Below the pieces are notes generated by a model that was given only the letters and a program-made list of their open reading frames with translations, was not told the origin of the DNA and searched no databases. From Pegoplata infirma (lineage: Eukaryota > Arthropoda > Insecta > Diptera > Anthomyiidae): a stretch of DNA of 64,000 bases. The DNA is taken from the NCBI GenBank assembly GCA_963921195.1, contig OY992537.1, positions 52,538,313 through 52,602,312 of the forward strand. Reading direction: 5' to 3'. This document shows, one piece after another, positions 43,761-54,850 of this stretch; the stretch's first letter is position 1, and every line of letters starts with the position of its first letter. The position numbers were made by a program, and so were the translations under genes.

Positions 43761-44775
43761 TTTATACCCTCCACTCTAGTGATAGAGGGTATATATAAGT
43801 TTGTCATTCTGTTTGTAACACATCGAAATATTGGTCTAGGACCCCATAAAGTATATATATTCATGATCCTCGATCGATTTTAAGTCGATCTAGCGATGTC
43901 CGTCCGTACGTCTGTCTGTCTGTCCGTAGAAAACACGCTAACTTTTGAAAGACTCTACAGAGGCTTCTAAAGTTTGGCATTTATGTTGGTCATTTTCCTG
44001 GTCAGGTTTGGCATTGCAATCCAGCCAAATCGGTCCAGTGGTTCAAACGTTATGAGCAAAAGAGTAAATTTCGGCAAGGGGTTTCCGCAAATTTACGAGA
44101 TAAAAAAACACGATAACTTTCGAAAAACAATAATGAGACTGCTGAAACGTGGCATGTGTCTTTGCCGTTCCCCAGGTCTATTTAGTATTCAATTTCAGCA
44201 TAATCCAGGTCCAGTGGTTCAAAAGTTATAAGCAAAACCCTGAATTTCAGATTGGTTTTATATTAAATGCAACGTGTTAAACAAGTTTTAAAAGCATTGG
44301 TGGTAACTTAACAATGCTTTTCAAACTTGTTTAGTTTTAAAGCAATGCTTTTTAAACTTTTTAGTTTTAAAAACATTGGTAACTCAAAAATTGCACTTGA
44401 AAAAAATTTTACACTCGAAAAAAATTTTACACTCGAAAAAAATTTTACACTCGAAAAAAATTTTACATTAAAAAAAAAAATTTGTTTTTTTTTACAAAAA
44501 TTATAATATTTTGTGTATATACCTACGTGCATTCACTTAGAAATATTTTTACAGTAAAAAAACATTACGCTCGAAAAAAATTTTACACTAAAAAAAAAAT
44601 AGTAATTTTTCTTTTTTAAATGACAAAAAAAAAAGAGTTTTTTACTATAAATAAAATATTTCTAATCAAAATTGGTAATTTTTTTCGTTAAAAAATGTAC
44701 TATCCTTTAAAAAATGCATTGTGGAGGGTATTCATAGATTCGGCAAAGTCGAATTTAACTTTTCTACTTTTTTTT
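43761..44775 (+). mobile_element. Complete HINE
   Basis: Head hairpin, 'gatcctcgatcgattttaag', (GTCY)n at 43899-43925, 'ggttcaaacgttatgagcaa' and 'ggttcaaaagttataagcaa' blocks, units of 'ttacactcgaaaaaaattt' (44408-44470), 'gtggagggtattcatag', 3' hairpin ATTCGGCAAAGTCGAAT and 'ttttctactt'. The 85-codon frame at 43974-44231 lies in the conserved noncoding body; it is broken in other copies. Confidence 0.88.
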
Positions 44776-45168
44776 TTTTTTAATTTCGTTAAAATTGATA
44801 TAAAATTGGCGATATATCGATTTATATTTATGGCATATGGTAAAAAACTGTATGTAGGATTGATAAATCATTTTATTACCTTTATTTAGAAAAAAAATCC
44901 ACTTCATTTTCGGATTCAGCGCGAGATTTTGCATGGAAAACAAATGCAAAATATCGTTAATCGCACAATTTTTAAAAATGTATAAGGTAGTGTAACAAAT
45001 TTACTGTACACATAGCGTATGATCAATATTTGATTCTATATTAAAAATGATCATACGCCATAGAGCACCACCGCTTAAAAATGTACCTAAATTCAATTTG
45101 TTTGCATATAAAACTTTTCGTGTGTTCCTGTTTTTCAAGGTTTTTTAAGCAAGTGTTTTTTATATAGA
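44776..45168. other. Unassigned stretch
   Basis: 'cattttcggattcagcgcga' (44905) is shared with 49229 and, partly, with 4505. It is probably the remnant of a repeat arm. No gene recognised. Confidence 0.4.
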
Positions 45169-45459
45169 CCCGGCTAAAAATGTTGTATATTATCATATAT
45201 GATATCATATATGAGACCATATACAGTATCATATATAGTATCAAATATGGTCTCATATATGACCATATTCCAAAATTGGCGCTTATATAAGACACGATCA
45301 TATATGATCCAATATATGTGATCATATATTAGATCATATATTGAATCATATATTGGATAATATATTGAATCATATATGGGATCATATATGATGTTGTTTT
45401 CAATTTGTTTTACATTTTTTTTTTCATATTTTTTATTTATTTTTTTTTATTTTAAACTA

Positions 45460-45677
45460 TAGTTGAACCTCGATTATCCGGGTTGCACGGGACCGGACTT
45501 AGCACGGATAATCGAAAAACACGGTTGAAATAGGTTATATATTTTTCTACATTTGTATATGTTAGTGAATATATTGCACGGTAAAGCACGGTTAATAGAG
45601 GTAAAAAACAAACTCATAGCATGCCGGTTAATAGAGGAAGCCGGTTAATAGAGGGCCGGATAATCGAGGTTCAACTG
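45460..45677. mobile_element. pogo/Tigger-like MITE
   Basis: Inverted ends YAGTTGAACCTCGATTATCC are flanked by TA (45458-45459, 45678-45679). The 218-bp interior repeats 'ccggttaatagagg' and 'gcacgg'. The CAGTTGAACC...TCGATTATCCG terminus is the classic form of pogo-group Tc1/mariner elements. No coding. Confidence 0.9.
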
Positions 45678-45679
45678 TA

Positions 45680-46226
45680 TATGTAATAGATTATTATGTA
45701 TATATTCACCAGAATTGCTAACGGTGTACATTAATATAATTTAAAATTAAAAATATTTTTTTTTATTAATTTTGGTGTTTTCATATATTTAAATGAAGGG
45801 TTTCATTTAGTTTGATGATTTTCAATTTTTAGTTACTATTGTTTTCATTTTTGGTGACCATATAAAAATAAATAATTTAACTTATAGATATGAGAATATA
45901 TTTTGATAGTCAACAAAATAAATTGAACATAAAAGATCTTATATATCAAGTTTTTCAATTGATATCAATTACGAAAGATGCGAACAAAGGGCTTATTAAA
46001 GGAACGTTGATTTCCTTTGTGTTTTCTTGTTTTAGTGGTAATTCCGATTATCTTCAGACTTAGCGTTTTTGTTATGGTATAAGCCTCTTTTTTACAATAT
46101 TTATAGTCAAAATCTAAAAAAGGATATAAAATAATATTAATATTTAAGATATTTCTAGAATTTTTTTTGTATTAAAGTATTACTAACGATAGCATTTGGT
46201 GCTAATAGGTTAATAATAACACGGAT
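45680..46226. other. AT-rich interior of the composite
   Basis: No exon, RNA or transposon terminus recognised. Confidence 0.4.
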
Positions 46227-46592
46227 CCCTAGTAAAAATATTATGCTAATTTTACTAAATAGATCTAATTTGATCCGTAAAATGGTTTTATCTAATAATA
46301 TCTAATTGTATTACTTTAGATCAAAAAATATAAAAATTGATACAATTTGATCCTGAATTTGGTCAAATCTAATTAGATCAAATTGATCTTATAATATCTA
46401 TTTTTATATAATTTGATGAGCAAAACCAAAATACGAATCTAATCATATATGGAGCAATATCTAACCATATAAAGTGGATCAACCGTATCAAAGTGATAGA
46501 TAAAATTTTATATAAATTTATACGGAAGCATATTAACTGATATAAGATTGTATCAAATTATATATGATTAGACCAGAAAATTTTTACTCGGG
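46227..46592. mobile_element. CCCKAGTAAAAA MITE with 2-bp TSD (AT)
   Basis: The left end CCCTAGTAAAAATAT and the right end (inverted) CCCGAGTAAAAATTT are flanked by AT (46225-46226, 46593-46594). The interior repeats 'aatttgatc' and 'tatctaatt' words. It is the third member of the family at 25235 and 29009. Confidence 0.85.
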
Positions 46593-46734
46593 ATGTCATT
46601 TAACGAAGCAACCTTTAAAGATTGGCTAGATACTGCTAGTTTGGTTTGGTTGTAAGTGGCTGCTGACGTTTTACGTCAACACACGTAGACTCTGAGGTCC
46701 ATTGTGATACCACGGGACCGTAATAGGTTTCCCT

Positions 46735-46945
46735 ACTAGTCCCTGTCGTTATGAAACTCCTTAGATATTAAATTTTGACATCCGACAAATCAGAAAGATC
46801 GTACAGCTCCCTAAATCACAGTGAAGCAAGTCTCTGACCAGAAAGTGCCGGGCAATGGCAAATAAAGTGTTCGATAGTTTCTAACTCCTCTTCATCCATG
46901 CAACTCTGGCAAAAGTCATTCGACGGCACATTTAACCGCACATTA
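46735..46945 (-). pseudogene. Non-LTR retrotransposon ORF2 C-terminal remnant
   Basis: On the minus strand the frame starting near 46926 reads DFCQSCMDEEELETIEHFIC followed by HCPALS. This is the Cys/His-rich motif (CxxC, then HxxxC) typical of the C-terminus of I/R1/Jockey-type non-LTR polyproteins, downstream of the reverse transcriptase or RNase H. Two in-frame stops follow (near 46810 and 46770), after which YLRSFITTGTS resembles the usual closing 'ILRFI..TG' phrase. The reverse transcriptase and endonuclease are not present in the window, so it is a short dead fragment. The exact clade cannot be set from this piece. Confidence 0.75.
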
Positions 46946-48249
46946 TACTACTAGTTACATTCATGTTGGAGTGTATTTTGTTAAGACCATGGGGTGCTTA
47001 AGCCCATTGGATGCTAAAGACTATGGAATGCTTTTCAAGAAAAGATATATTGTCTTTCAGAAATCCATCTGAAAAAATATTAAAACTTATTACACATTTC
47101 TTTTTTATTCCAGCGAAAAAAAAAACTTGCTACTACTAAAAGCATGTATCAAAAGAGACTTCGATTAAAAGCAATATATTTAGTAGTATGTATTTTATCT
47201 TGCTGGGTTATGTTTGTAAGAATATTTGAAGGATATGGATAAAAACTATTTCTACTTACATCATGTTTGTAAGGATATTTGAAGTACAGGAATAGTACCT
47301 ATTTCTACTTACATCATGGTGACAATGTGCCAGGTTGTCATTTTCACTTATAGACAGCTTTCTTGTAATTCTATAAAAACGTTGTCCTTCCCAAATCGTT
47401 ACACAACCTTAAAACTGATACTTTTTTTTTCATTTCGATTTGCTGCGGCGACAGTAAGCGATTTCAAAAAAGTTTGTAGTGTTGGAACCGTAGTGATAAC
47501 GTTATGGTCGCGCATATGCTTTCTGCTCTAAGTTAAGCGAGCTTAACGTACCTCCGCATGGTTCAATTTTTTAGTAACTCGGCCTACAAACTTCTTATAC
47601 GTTCTTTCCATTTCCAATTTGCTACAGTAAGGAATTTCAAAATAATTTATAGCGTTGGAATCGTAGTGATAACATTTCTGGTGGTGCATATGTCCTCTTC
47701 TCCAAGTTGAGTGAGCTTAACGTTACTCGGCCTCAAAACTGCTTATACGATCTATCATTTCCAATTTGTTATGGCGACATTAAGGGATTTTAAAATAGTT
47801 TGCAGTATTGCAATCGCAGTGAAAACATAATGGAGGTGCCCTCTCCACGAAGTTGCACGAGATTAACGAAGCTGCGTAGTTTAATTTTCTTCAACATCAA
47901 AGCACTCTATATTATTCTATTTGCGACATATGTACATTTACTCATTTTGAATATGATCTTGTTTTGGAATAAAATGTCCACGCTTATACTTGTTATGACG
48001 ATGAACTGGAAAAAAATAATACATATGATTTTAAAATTCTAAATACATATTAATAAAATCTTACCTTTTTCATTTTTTACGTAAAAGTAACTTTTTTAAT
48101 CAGAATATTTTGCAACTAGGAACAATATTTGTTTAATTATTGATACGAATCGGTATTAATGTATAAAAATAGTAATAAAATATAATTTCAATCGTAAAAA
48201 CTTTTATTTTGTAATTCCGGTTGATATTTTCATACACATGCACTAAAAT
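46946..48249. other. Interior of the composite, gene-free
   Basis: Two imperfect duplications are visible. 'gtttgtaagaatatttgaag' occurs at 47211 and 47267. A unit of about 150 bases with 'aagcgatttcaaaaaagttt', 'agtgttggaaccgtagtgat' and 'gagcttaacgtac' recurs about three times at 47400-47880. Open frames here (47316, 47800) are repeat-derived. Confidence 0.55.
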
Positions 48250-48442
48250 TTAACATTTTATGATAACATATATGTTTCCATATATGATATCATATATGGC
48301 ACATATTTTATATACGACCACATATATGGGATCGTTTCCTGCATATATGGTCACATATATGTTTCCACATATGTCATATATGATCATATAAAGATTTATA
48401 TATAAGCATATATGAACATACACATTTATTTTTAGCCGGGGA

Positions 48443-49081
48443 GTGTCATTTTTATAAACGAGAATTTGATAAACATTAAAAATAAAAACAACAAACTGCA
48501 TCTGAAAAATTCACAATTGTTGTTTAAAAACTTTCAATGCAATAAATTTTGTAATATTTATTTAAAAACAAAACTTTGACGCCACTTGTTTCTATTTTTA
48601 TTTGTTTTAATATGCATTTAATCTATAATACAATGGTAAACTATAAAATTTAACCTTGTATTATAAAAGTTATTGTTTTGTTATTATTCCAGAGTCATCA
48701 TATTTATAAAATATATTTCCATTATAGTATTTTTAATAGCCAGACAATGACCTTAAGATTATACATCTTTATAGCTCTTAAAGAGGTGCATACTTATTGT
48801 TTCTTTGCCAGTTTTTTTTTCATCTTTAAGATATTTTCTAGTACTTTTTTTGTTATTGTTAAACAGAAAGTTTTTTTCTTTTTGTAAGAAAAAATATAAA
48901 GACATTAAATATGTTGCATTATACAAAATGAAAAGATAAAAAAAAGAAACTGAAGCATTTGTTTGTGTACTTTTGTTTATATATATTTTTTTTTTTTTTT
49001 TTCAAAAAGAAACAAACAACTTAAAATGAACGTGAAAATAATGAAAATATAATGACGTTGTATATTTTGTATATTAAATAA
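48443..49081. other. Gene-free AT-rich stretch
   Basis: No repeat or gene signature apart from a poly-T run near 48988-49002. Confidence 0.45.
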
Positions 49082-49139
49082 GTAAGATTGCTACATTTGG
49101 CTTTGTCGAATCAAAGATTCCCTCCACACTTTCCCATTT
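49082..49139 (-). mobile_element. HINE 3'-hairpin fragment
   Basis: 'aagtaagattgctacatttg', a hairpin like TTTGGCTTTGTCGAAT and 'gattccctccacac' follow the order of HINE 3' ends. The rest is missing and family B begins immediately after. Confidence 0.6.
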
Positions 49140-50395
49140 TTAACATGATAACGTTTTAAGGCAGGTGGGTAATTTTAAAAGTGATGCAGGATGCAATCTC
49201 AGTTTGATTATATAAGCAAAATTTGGAATGGACTTTCGGATTCAGCGCGAGATTTTATATAGAAAATAAATGAAAAATGTTGTGGATCAAAACTTCTGTA
49301 AACTAGTGTAATTACCAAATAACTTAGAATGTAAAAAAATGAAAATTTATTGAAAAAAGTCAGTTTTTTTTAGTTAAAGGACCGTAGCTCCGCCAATGTT
49401 AAACAAATTCTCAATCATTTTGTTTAAGAGGTAGTCATATCTTTGAAACAAAATCAAAAAATATTAAAGCCGTTGTAAATTTAAGAATTTCCGGGTTTTA
49501 ATACATTTACTAATAAAAAAGTACTTAACGAAGTGATAGAGAAAAACTATTAGTATTTCCATACTCCATGAACTCCAACCAACCCAAATTTAATTTTTTG
49601 GTGTAGCACAGTGTATTTCACCTACTGGTGGAAACACAATTATTTTTCATCAACTTTTTTCCTTCGACATTTTTTTTCATCAAAATTGGATTTTTTCATA
49701 AATAAATTTTTCATCAAATGTTTTTTTTATCAGATTAATTTTAGTCATATTTTTTCTTATTTTTTTTTTTTTTCATTTAAAATTTTATTATGCATCAAAA
49801 AATTTGTCCCATCATTTTGTTTTTTAGTCAAACATTTTTTTTCAACGTAACATAAGCTCTTTTTTGGCATAACCGTATACGCTTACCCATACAAATTTTA
49901 AATTATCAACTCTTAAATTTAGCTTGTATAATTATCAGCGTTTATTTTTAACTTTGATAAGAAGTGATGCCAAGTTCACATTTTTAATGAAATATCATAG
50001 ACACAACCCTTTTTTTCTTGTTATAGCATAGACATAAATTTTTTTTTCTCGTTTGGCTTAATAAATTTTGACACACAACAACAGTTTTATATGTTAATGT
50101 TAACATATATACGGTTATGTGAAAACAAGGCTACAATTATTTTACATCAACTTTTTTATCCAAAATTTATATTTTTTATCAATTTTTTCATCAAAAAAAT
50201 TGTTTTCAAAAAAATTTTTTCATCAACATAATGGTTTAAAAAAAAAAATGCTCCATCAAATTTTTTCCTTTATAAATTTTTTTATATTAATTTATTTTTT
50301 TCTCTTGAATTTCTTTGTGCATCAAAAACTTTTTTTATCAAAAACTTTCAAATTTTTTTTATTATTAAACAATTTTTTTAACGAAACTTTAAGTA
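49140..50395 (-). mobile_element. Family B element, inverted, with two insertions
   Basis: The inverted tail 'acatgataacgttttaaggc', 'gtgatgcaggatgcaatctc' (49146-49215) is separated by about 400 bases from 'ttcacctactggtggaaa' (49617, the decayed palindrome). A GATGAAAA-type array in T-rich orientation follows (49640-49845, 50140-50390). The 400-base insertion ends in inverted CACTGTGCTACA (49595-49612), a family C-like terminus. The second insertion is the MITE at 49855-50132. Confidence 0.65.
49855..50132. mobile_element. Harbinger-like MITE, AGCCCTGTTTTCGCAT family, copy 2
   Basis: The ends AGCTCTTTTTTGGCATAACC and, inverted, AGCCTTGTTTTCACATAACC flank sequence shared with copy 1 ('gtataattatc', 'aagtgatgccaagttcacat'). 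Its target duplication is ATA (49852-49854) with ACA on the right. The undisturbed family B sequence 'gtaacataattattttt' supports an original ATA. Confidence 0.75.
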
Positions 50396-50870
50396 AGTTT
50401 TTTTCTAGCTCGAGGTAATTTTGACGTTACTAATTAAAAATATGATATTCTAATTTAATCTTCAAGAAAATTACTTTTCTGATTTAAATTTATTTTTCTC
50501 CCAGCAAAATTTTCCGTTCCAAATAATCGGTTCCAGAACGCATCATATTACCCTGCAACCGATTCTACTTAACATTCCAGAATCAATGATTTTTGTTTGA
50601 AATTGTCCCAAAAGCAATCGTTTTTTAGAGCAAGTAGTTTTTTGAAAAATGATTTTACATAGAAAATTTTGTTTTGATTACCGGAGAATATATTTAAGAG
50701 TCTATTGTTATAGGAATTTGTTCCAAAAAAATTTCCTTGGCTGTTTTTAATTTATTTTGGTAATTTTTGCAAGAATTAGCAACCCTGTGTTTCGGAATTT
50801 GTGAGATTCTATTGTCAAAACTATTTAGCAAATATAAAAACCCTATACTAAAAGTAGTAAGGGTAACACT
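50392..50870 (+). repeat. Family D segment, copy 2, interrupted
   Basis: 'gtttttttctagctcgaggt' (50398), 'ttactaattaaaaatatgat', then about 260 bases from 'cccagcaaaattttcc' (50501) not shared by other copies, then 'gtgtttcggaatttgtgaga' and 'atttagcaaatataaaaacc'. The unshared part begins like a CCCAGCAAAA terminus, but I found no matching right end. Confidence 0.6.
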
Positions 50871-52114
50871 TTACAACACTTTTAAACTTTTTCCAAAATT
50901 ACGGTGTTCCGACTATTGAGGAGGTAGAGAAGACAAAAAAATATCACGTGTGTCGGCGTTTTGCAAGATCACGTCTGAATTATATTTTAGAGACGGTTAA
51001 AGTTTCCCAACTTTGGCCTGTTCTTGCAACATATTGGTATATAAAACTATGTTTTATTTACATTTGAGGTGTATGGTATGTTCACCAACTTTGTAGAAAA
51101 TATTATGACAATTGTAACGGTATTTTTTCAACCCCTTATAAAAAATTTCTCAATCTGATTATCGGCCTAGAAATTATTTATCGATAAATCGATAATTTTG
51201 CTTAAATTTTACCAAAGTTTGGCACAAAATGAAAATTGCATTATAAATTTTACAAAGAAAAAGAAAAAAAAAAATAAATTCGTTTTTCTGTCTAATACGA
51301 TTTCTATTAAGTCTGATCTAATACGTTTTTTTCCGTTGAAAGTTTTTATACATTAATAGTTTACAAAATTTTGAAAAAAAAACCGATTCATGATATTTAG
51401 CATTTATTTTTCATGTAAACTCGATCAAAAATGAAGTAAAAAATTTCAAAATTAGAAAAAAATTTTAAATATTGCCAAATTCCATACTTAAAAAAGTGGT
51501 TTGACATAAATAAAAAATATCTCCGGACAAAATCGAAGGATTTGAATTTTTTACTTTAAAATCAAGGCTAATTCAATACTTAATCAATTCTTTATACACT
51601 ATTTTTCAATCTGATTATCAAGTTAAAATCTATTTACCAAAATATCGACAACTTTACTTCAATGTAAACGAAATTAAAAAAAAAAGTAAATTCTATTGTA
51701 AATTTTACTCAGTTAAAATTTTTGAAATTTTATTTCTGAATATAAAGTTTAAGTTTTTTTTTAATAAAATCTGTCAAAAATTGTAGAAGTTATACACATT
51801 TTTACAAAAATGCATAAATTTAGTTTTATTCAAAAACAGTTGCATTCGTTTATTTTAGGTATGCCGAATGTAAAAACACACAAATACTCGTGTAACTGTA
51901 TTTGTATAAAAACTGAATTCTGCATTTTTACTTAAATGCATTCAACTTTTACATTTGTCAACGGTTTTTTGACAAGACCTTTTATTTCCTTCGTAAGAAG
52001 AAAATTTTGATCAGTAAAGAGAGAAATGAGTTTTTGAATTTTTTTCTGAATTTTTTTCTGAAATTTTCAATTGAATTAACTATTTTGTTATTATATATAA
52101 TATATTATGGTTTT
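50871..52114. other. Gene-free AT-rich stretch
   Basis: No open frame of note, RNA or transposon end recognised. 'gaggaggtagagaagac' near 50921 and 'tcacgtgtgtcggcgttttg' near 50943 are the only GC-richer spots. Confidence 0.4.
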
Positions 52115-52977
52115 TTTAAGGTTTATTTCTAGCTCGAGGTCAGTTTTCCTTTACTAATTAATGCTATGATATTCTTAAAGACTAATATTTAGAAAATTAT
52201 TTTTCTGTTTTAAATTTATTTTTCTGTTTTTTATTTATTTTGGTCATTTTAGCAAGACTTAGCCGTCACATGTTTCGGAATTTGTCATATTCTATTGTCA
52301 AAACTTTTTAGTAAATATAAACACCCTGTAATTAGAGTTTCTGAATAACCGATAAATTTAGTAACCGCGGTTTCGGTTTTAAAAAATTGAATAACCGATC
52401 GGTTTCGGTTATTTTCGGTTATCAGTAAAAATTTTATTCAGGTGGAACACTTTATTTTTAAATAGTTTTTTATTATAATCGAATTCAGTTTAAATTATTA
52501 TTTTGATTTAGTTTCCGCTTATATCTTTTAAAAAGTAGAATTCAATTTATCTTCCAAAGATTAAGTGGTTCCTCATCTTCAGAACTGGATAATTCTTCAT
52601 CAACTGGATATAAAAGTTTAAGTTATCTCGTACGTAAAGTAAGAATTTTAAATTAAAAAAAAAATTAATAATGTCATTATCACAGAAAAAAAAAATTGTC
52701 AATACAATTAATTTCATTGTTAATACAATTAAACATTTAATTGAAACTGAGCCTACATTGGATTTTGTCAATACAACATTGGATTTTGTAACTTGTGAAA
52801 AAATATCAACTTAGTTTTGTCAATTAAATTCATTGTTGTATCAACAATGAAATTAATTGAAAAGTTTGTAATAAATTATGTTAAAGGAAATAAACATGCT
52901 TTAATGTCAATTTATTTAAAAAAAATCTAAAAATAGAACAAAAGAAATCTAAAAATTAAAAAAAAAAAAAAAACATT

Positions 52978-53046
52978 AGCCGGCAGCGGGCATCGAACCC
53001 GCAACTAACATGATACGAGTCTAGAACACTACCACCGTGCTATTCC
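52978..53046 (-). ncRNA. tRNA-like unit 1 (A and B boxes intact)
   Basis: Minus strand: A box TAGCACGGTGGTAG, B box GGTTCGATGCC within a perfect 5-bp T-arm (GCGGG/CCCGC), then CTGCCGGC. The acceptor stem does not pair and no good anticodon stem forms, so it is a tRNA-like pol III promoter rather than a tRNA. Confidence 0.65.
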
Positions 53047-53180
53047 TTATATATACTTGTAGTTGACTATACGCGTATATTAAAGGAAATAAACTGTTAA
53101 AGGAAATAAACTGTCATTTAATTTAAAAATAAAATAAAAAATCTAAAAATAGAACAAAAAAAAATAAAAAAAAAAAAAAT

Positions 53181-53237
53181 CTGGCGGCAACTGGAATCGA
53201 ACCGGTACAAGTCTAGCACACTACCACCGTGCTATTC
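53181..53237 (-). ncRNA. tRNA-like unit 2 (internally deleted)
   Basis: Minus strand: A box TAGCACGGTGGTAG is retained and the B box reads GGTTCGATTCC. About 13 bases between them are lost and the T-arm is weakened (ACCGG...CCAGT). Confidence 0.6.
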
Positions 53238-53340
53238 CTCATATATATTTGTAGTTGACTTAATGCGTATAAAAGGTGTCTGCTGAATAGCAAAAACAAA
53301 ATAATCTCCAAATAAAAATAAATAAAAATAAAAAAATGTT

Positions 53341-53406
53341 TCCGCCACCTGGCAGCGAACCCGCAATGTTCATGATTCGAGTCTAGCACACTACCACCGT
53401 GCTATC
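53341..53406 (-). ncRNA. tRNA-like unit 3 (B box altered)
   Basis: Minus strand: A box TAGCACGGTGGTAG is retained. The B box reads GGGTTCGCTGCC with an A to C change at a position normally conserved. Flanks match units 1 and 2 more weakly. Confidence 0.6.
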
Positions 53407-54748
53407 GTCACATATTTTTGTGCTTCATTAAATGAGTTTATAAAGTGTCTGTGTTATCAATAAGCATTTTGTGCGTTTTTTAACAATGATTTTAATTGAT
53501 GCATTTAATTGGAAATTAAAGTGGATTTTTGTCATATTAACAATATAGATTGTTGATACAATTAAAAACGTTGTTGAACTAGAAATTAGTTGCTAACAAT
53601 TTGTTTAGTTACTTTTGATTTCACGATATTTTTTTCTGTGTATAAACTGTATTTTAATTGAGACGAACAATCTTATATATCTGAAACTTCAAACTTCTAA
53701 AACTTGTCTCAACTATTTTGTTGTGTTTTTTCCGAATTGCGTAAACATTAAATTAGTATAGACCCAAAATTGTAAAATTTGTCGTTGGATCGTTCATGGA
53801 TTTTGACAGATATATGCCGTGTTCCTCTAGTGTTTGTCCATTTATTCATACCCAGTCGGCAAAAAAAAATAACTCCTGACATACTGGTGACCATCCCTTT
53901 ATAAAATTGCTGACATCTTCATACAATTTTTTTAAATGTCCCCAATTGACTTGTCATTGCCGCTGTCTAAAAGCATTGTTAGTGGCATTGCTGGTGGACA
54001 CGAAAACCATAAAATATGTATCTAAATAGTTGTTAATTTTAATTACTTTTTTTTAATGCCAAAAAAATGTAAAAAATTTATAAAATTAATAAAATTCGGA
54101 TAACCGAACATATATTGGACGGTTTCGGGTTCGGTTTTCGGCTTCAATAACCGCGGTTCCGGTTACGGTTTTAACCGAAACAGAAACTCTACCTGTAATT
54201 ATCAAAGGTAATTAAATTGACAAATTGTTATTGTTCAAATTAAAATATTAATACATATTCAACTCTACCCTCATTCTCCTAATTCTAAATGAGGGTCGAT
54301 TTGAATATGCTTTATTCGATTTGTCATTTAAATTTTTTATATTTGCTAAATATTCTTGACAATGGAATCTGGTAAATTCCAAAAAAACGTGTCTGCTAAG
54401 TTTTGCAAAAAAAATAAATAAATTGAAAACAAAAAAATAATTTTCTTGAAAATATTTCTATAAGAATATCATAGTTATAATTAGTAAACTTTATTTTTCA
54501 ACAGCAATATTAATCATGACTTTTTTCTGTGCATCAACCGAGTATTAAATGTTACAAATAAAACAAGCAACTTAAAAACAACATAGTTTCCTATAGGAAC
54601 GTGTTGAAAAAAACGTGTTAAACAAATCTGAGTTAAAATATTAAAAAAAATGTTATTGTACTTTACAAGTGCAGACACAATTGAAAGCAATTAAAAAGAC
54701 TATAAACAAAAGATGAAAATAATAATACAACACCTTTTTCATTCTGTT

Positions 54749-54850
54749 TTTTATACCCTACAGCACTCTGTGGTGCAGGGTGTAATGAGTTTGTCCTGGT
54801 GTTTGTAACGACACGCAGAGATGAAATATGATTGCGACAACAGTAATGAA
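54749..54850 (+). mobile_element. Divergent HINE head
   Basis: 'tttttataccctacagcact' and the stem ACCCT...AGGGT are followed by 'gtttgtcctggtgtttgtaa', the counterpart of 'tttgtcattccgtttgtaac'. It pairs in sequence type with the 3' fragment at 19494-19680. Confidence 0.6.

Larger units (their letters stand above)
45169..48440. mobile_element. Composite bounded by CCCGGCTAAAAAT inverted ends, 2-bp TSD (GA)
   Basis: The left end CCCGGCTAAAAATG and the right end (inverted) CCCGGCTAAAAATA are flanked by GA (45167-45168, 48441-48442). Next to both ends are about 200 bases of 'atcatatatgatatcatata'-type self-complementary words. Inside lie a pogo-like MITE, a 2-bp-TSD MITE and a non-LTR retrotransposon remnant. 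Alternatively, the two ends belong to two separate elements; a 2-bp match can be chance. Confidence 0.6.
52681..53640. mobile_element. Nested element carrying three tandem tRNA-like units
   Basis: Inverted ends CACAGAAAAAAA are flanked by TAT (52678-52680, 53641-53643). Both outer thirds are built of 'aattaatttcattgtt' / 'tgtcaatacaatta' words on both strands. The centre is a tandem array of about 200-bp units: 'aaaggaaataaac', 'atctaaaaatagaacaaaa', an A-tract, a tRNA-like domain and 'atatacttgtagttgacta'. The superfamily is unknown; a 3-bp TSD would suit Harbinger. Confidence 0.75.
52333..54191. mobile_element. hAT-like element, TAGAGTTTCTG family, with nested insertion
   Basis: Inverted ends TAGAGTTTCTG are flanked by a perfect 8-bp duplication CCTGTAAT (52325-52332, 54192-54199). 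Both termini carry word arrays of AACCG / CGGTTTCGGTT (52345-52425 and 54095-54180). An inner element occupies 52681-53640. No transposase frame in the remaining 0.9 kb. Confidence 0.93.
52115..54500. mobile_element. Family D palindromic element split by a hAT
   Basis: The left arm at 52115-52332 plus 54192-54270 ('ctagctcgaggtcagttttc', 'gtttcggaatttgtcatatt', 'atttagtaaatataaacacc') pairs with a right arm at 54290-54500 ('atttgctaaatattcttgac', 'atggaatctggtaaattcc', 'aaacgtgtctgctaag'). The centre near 54275 is 'ctaccctcattctcctaatt'. The other D copies may be single arms. Confidence 0.65.
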
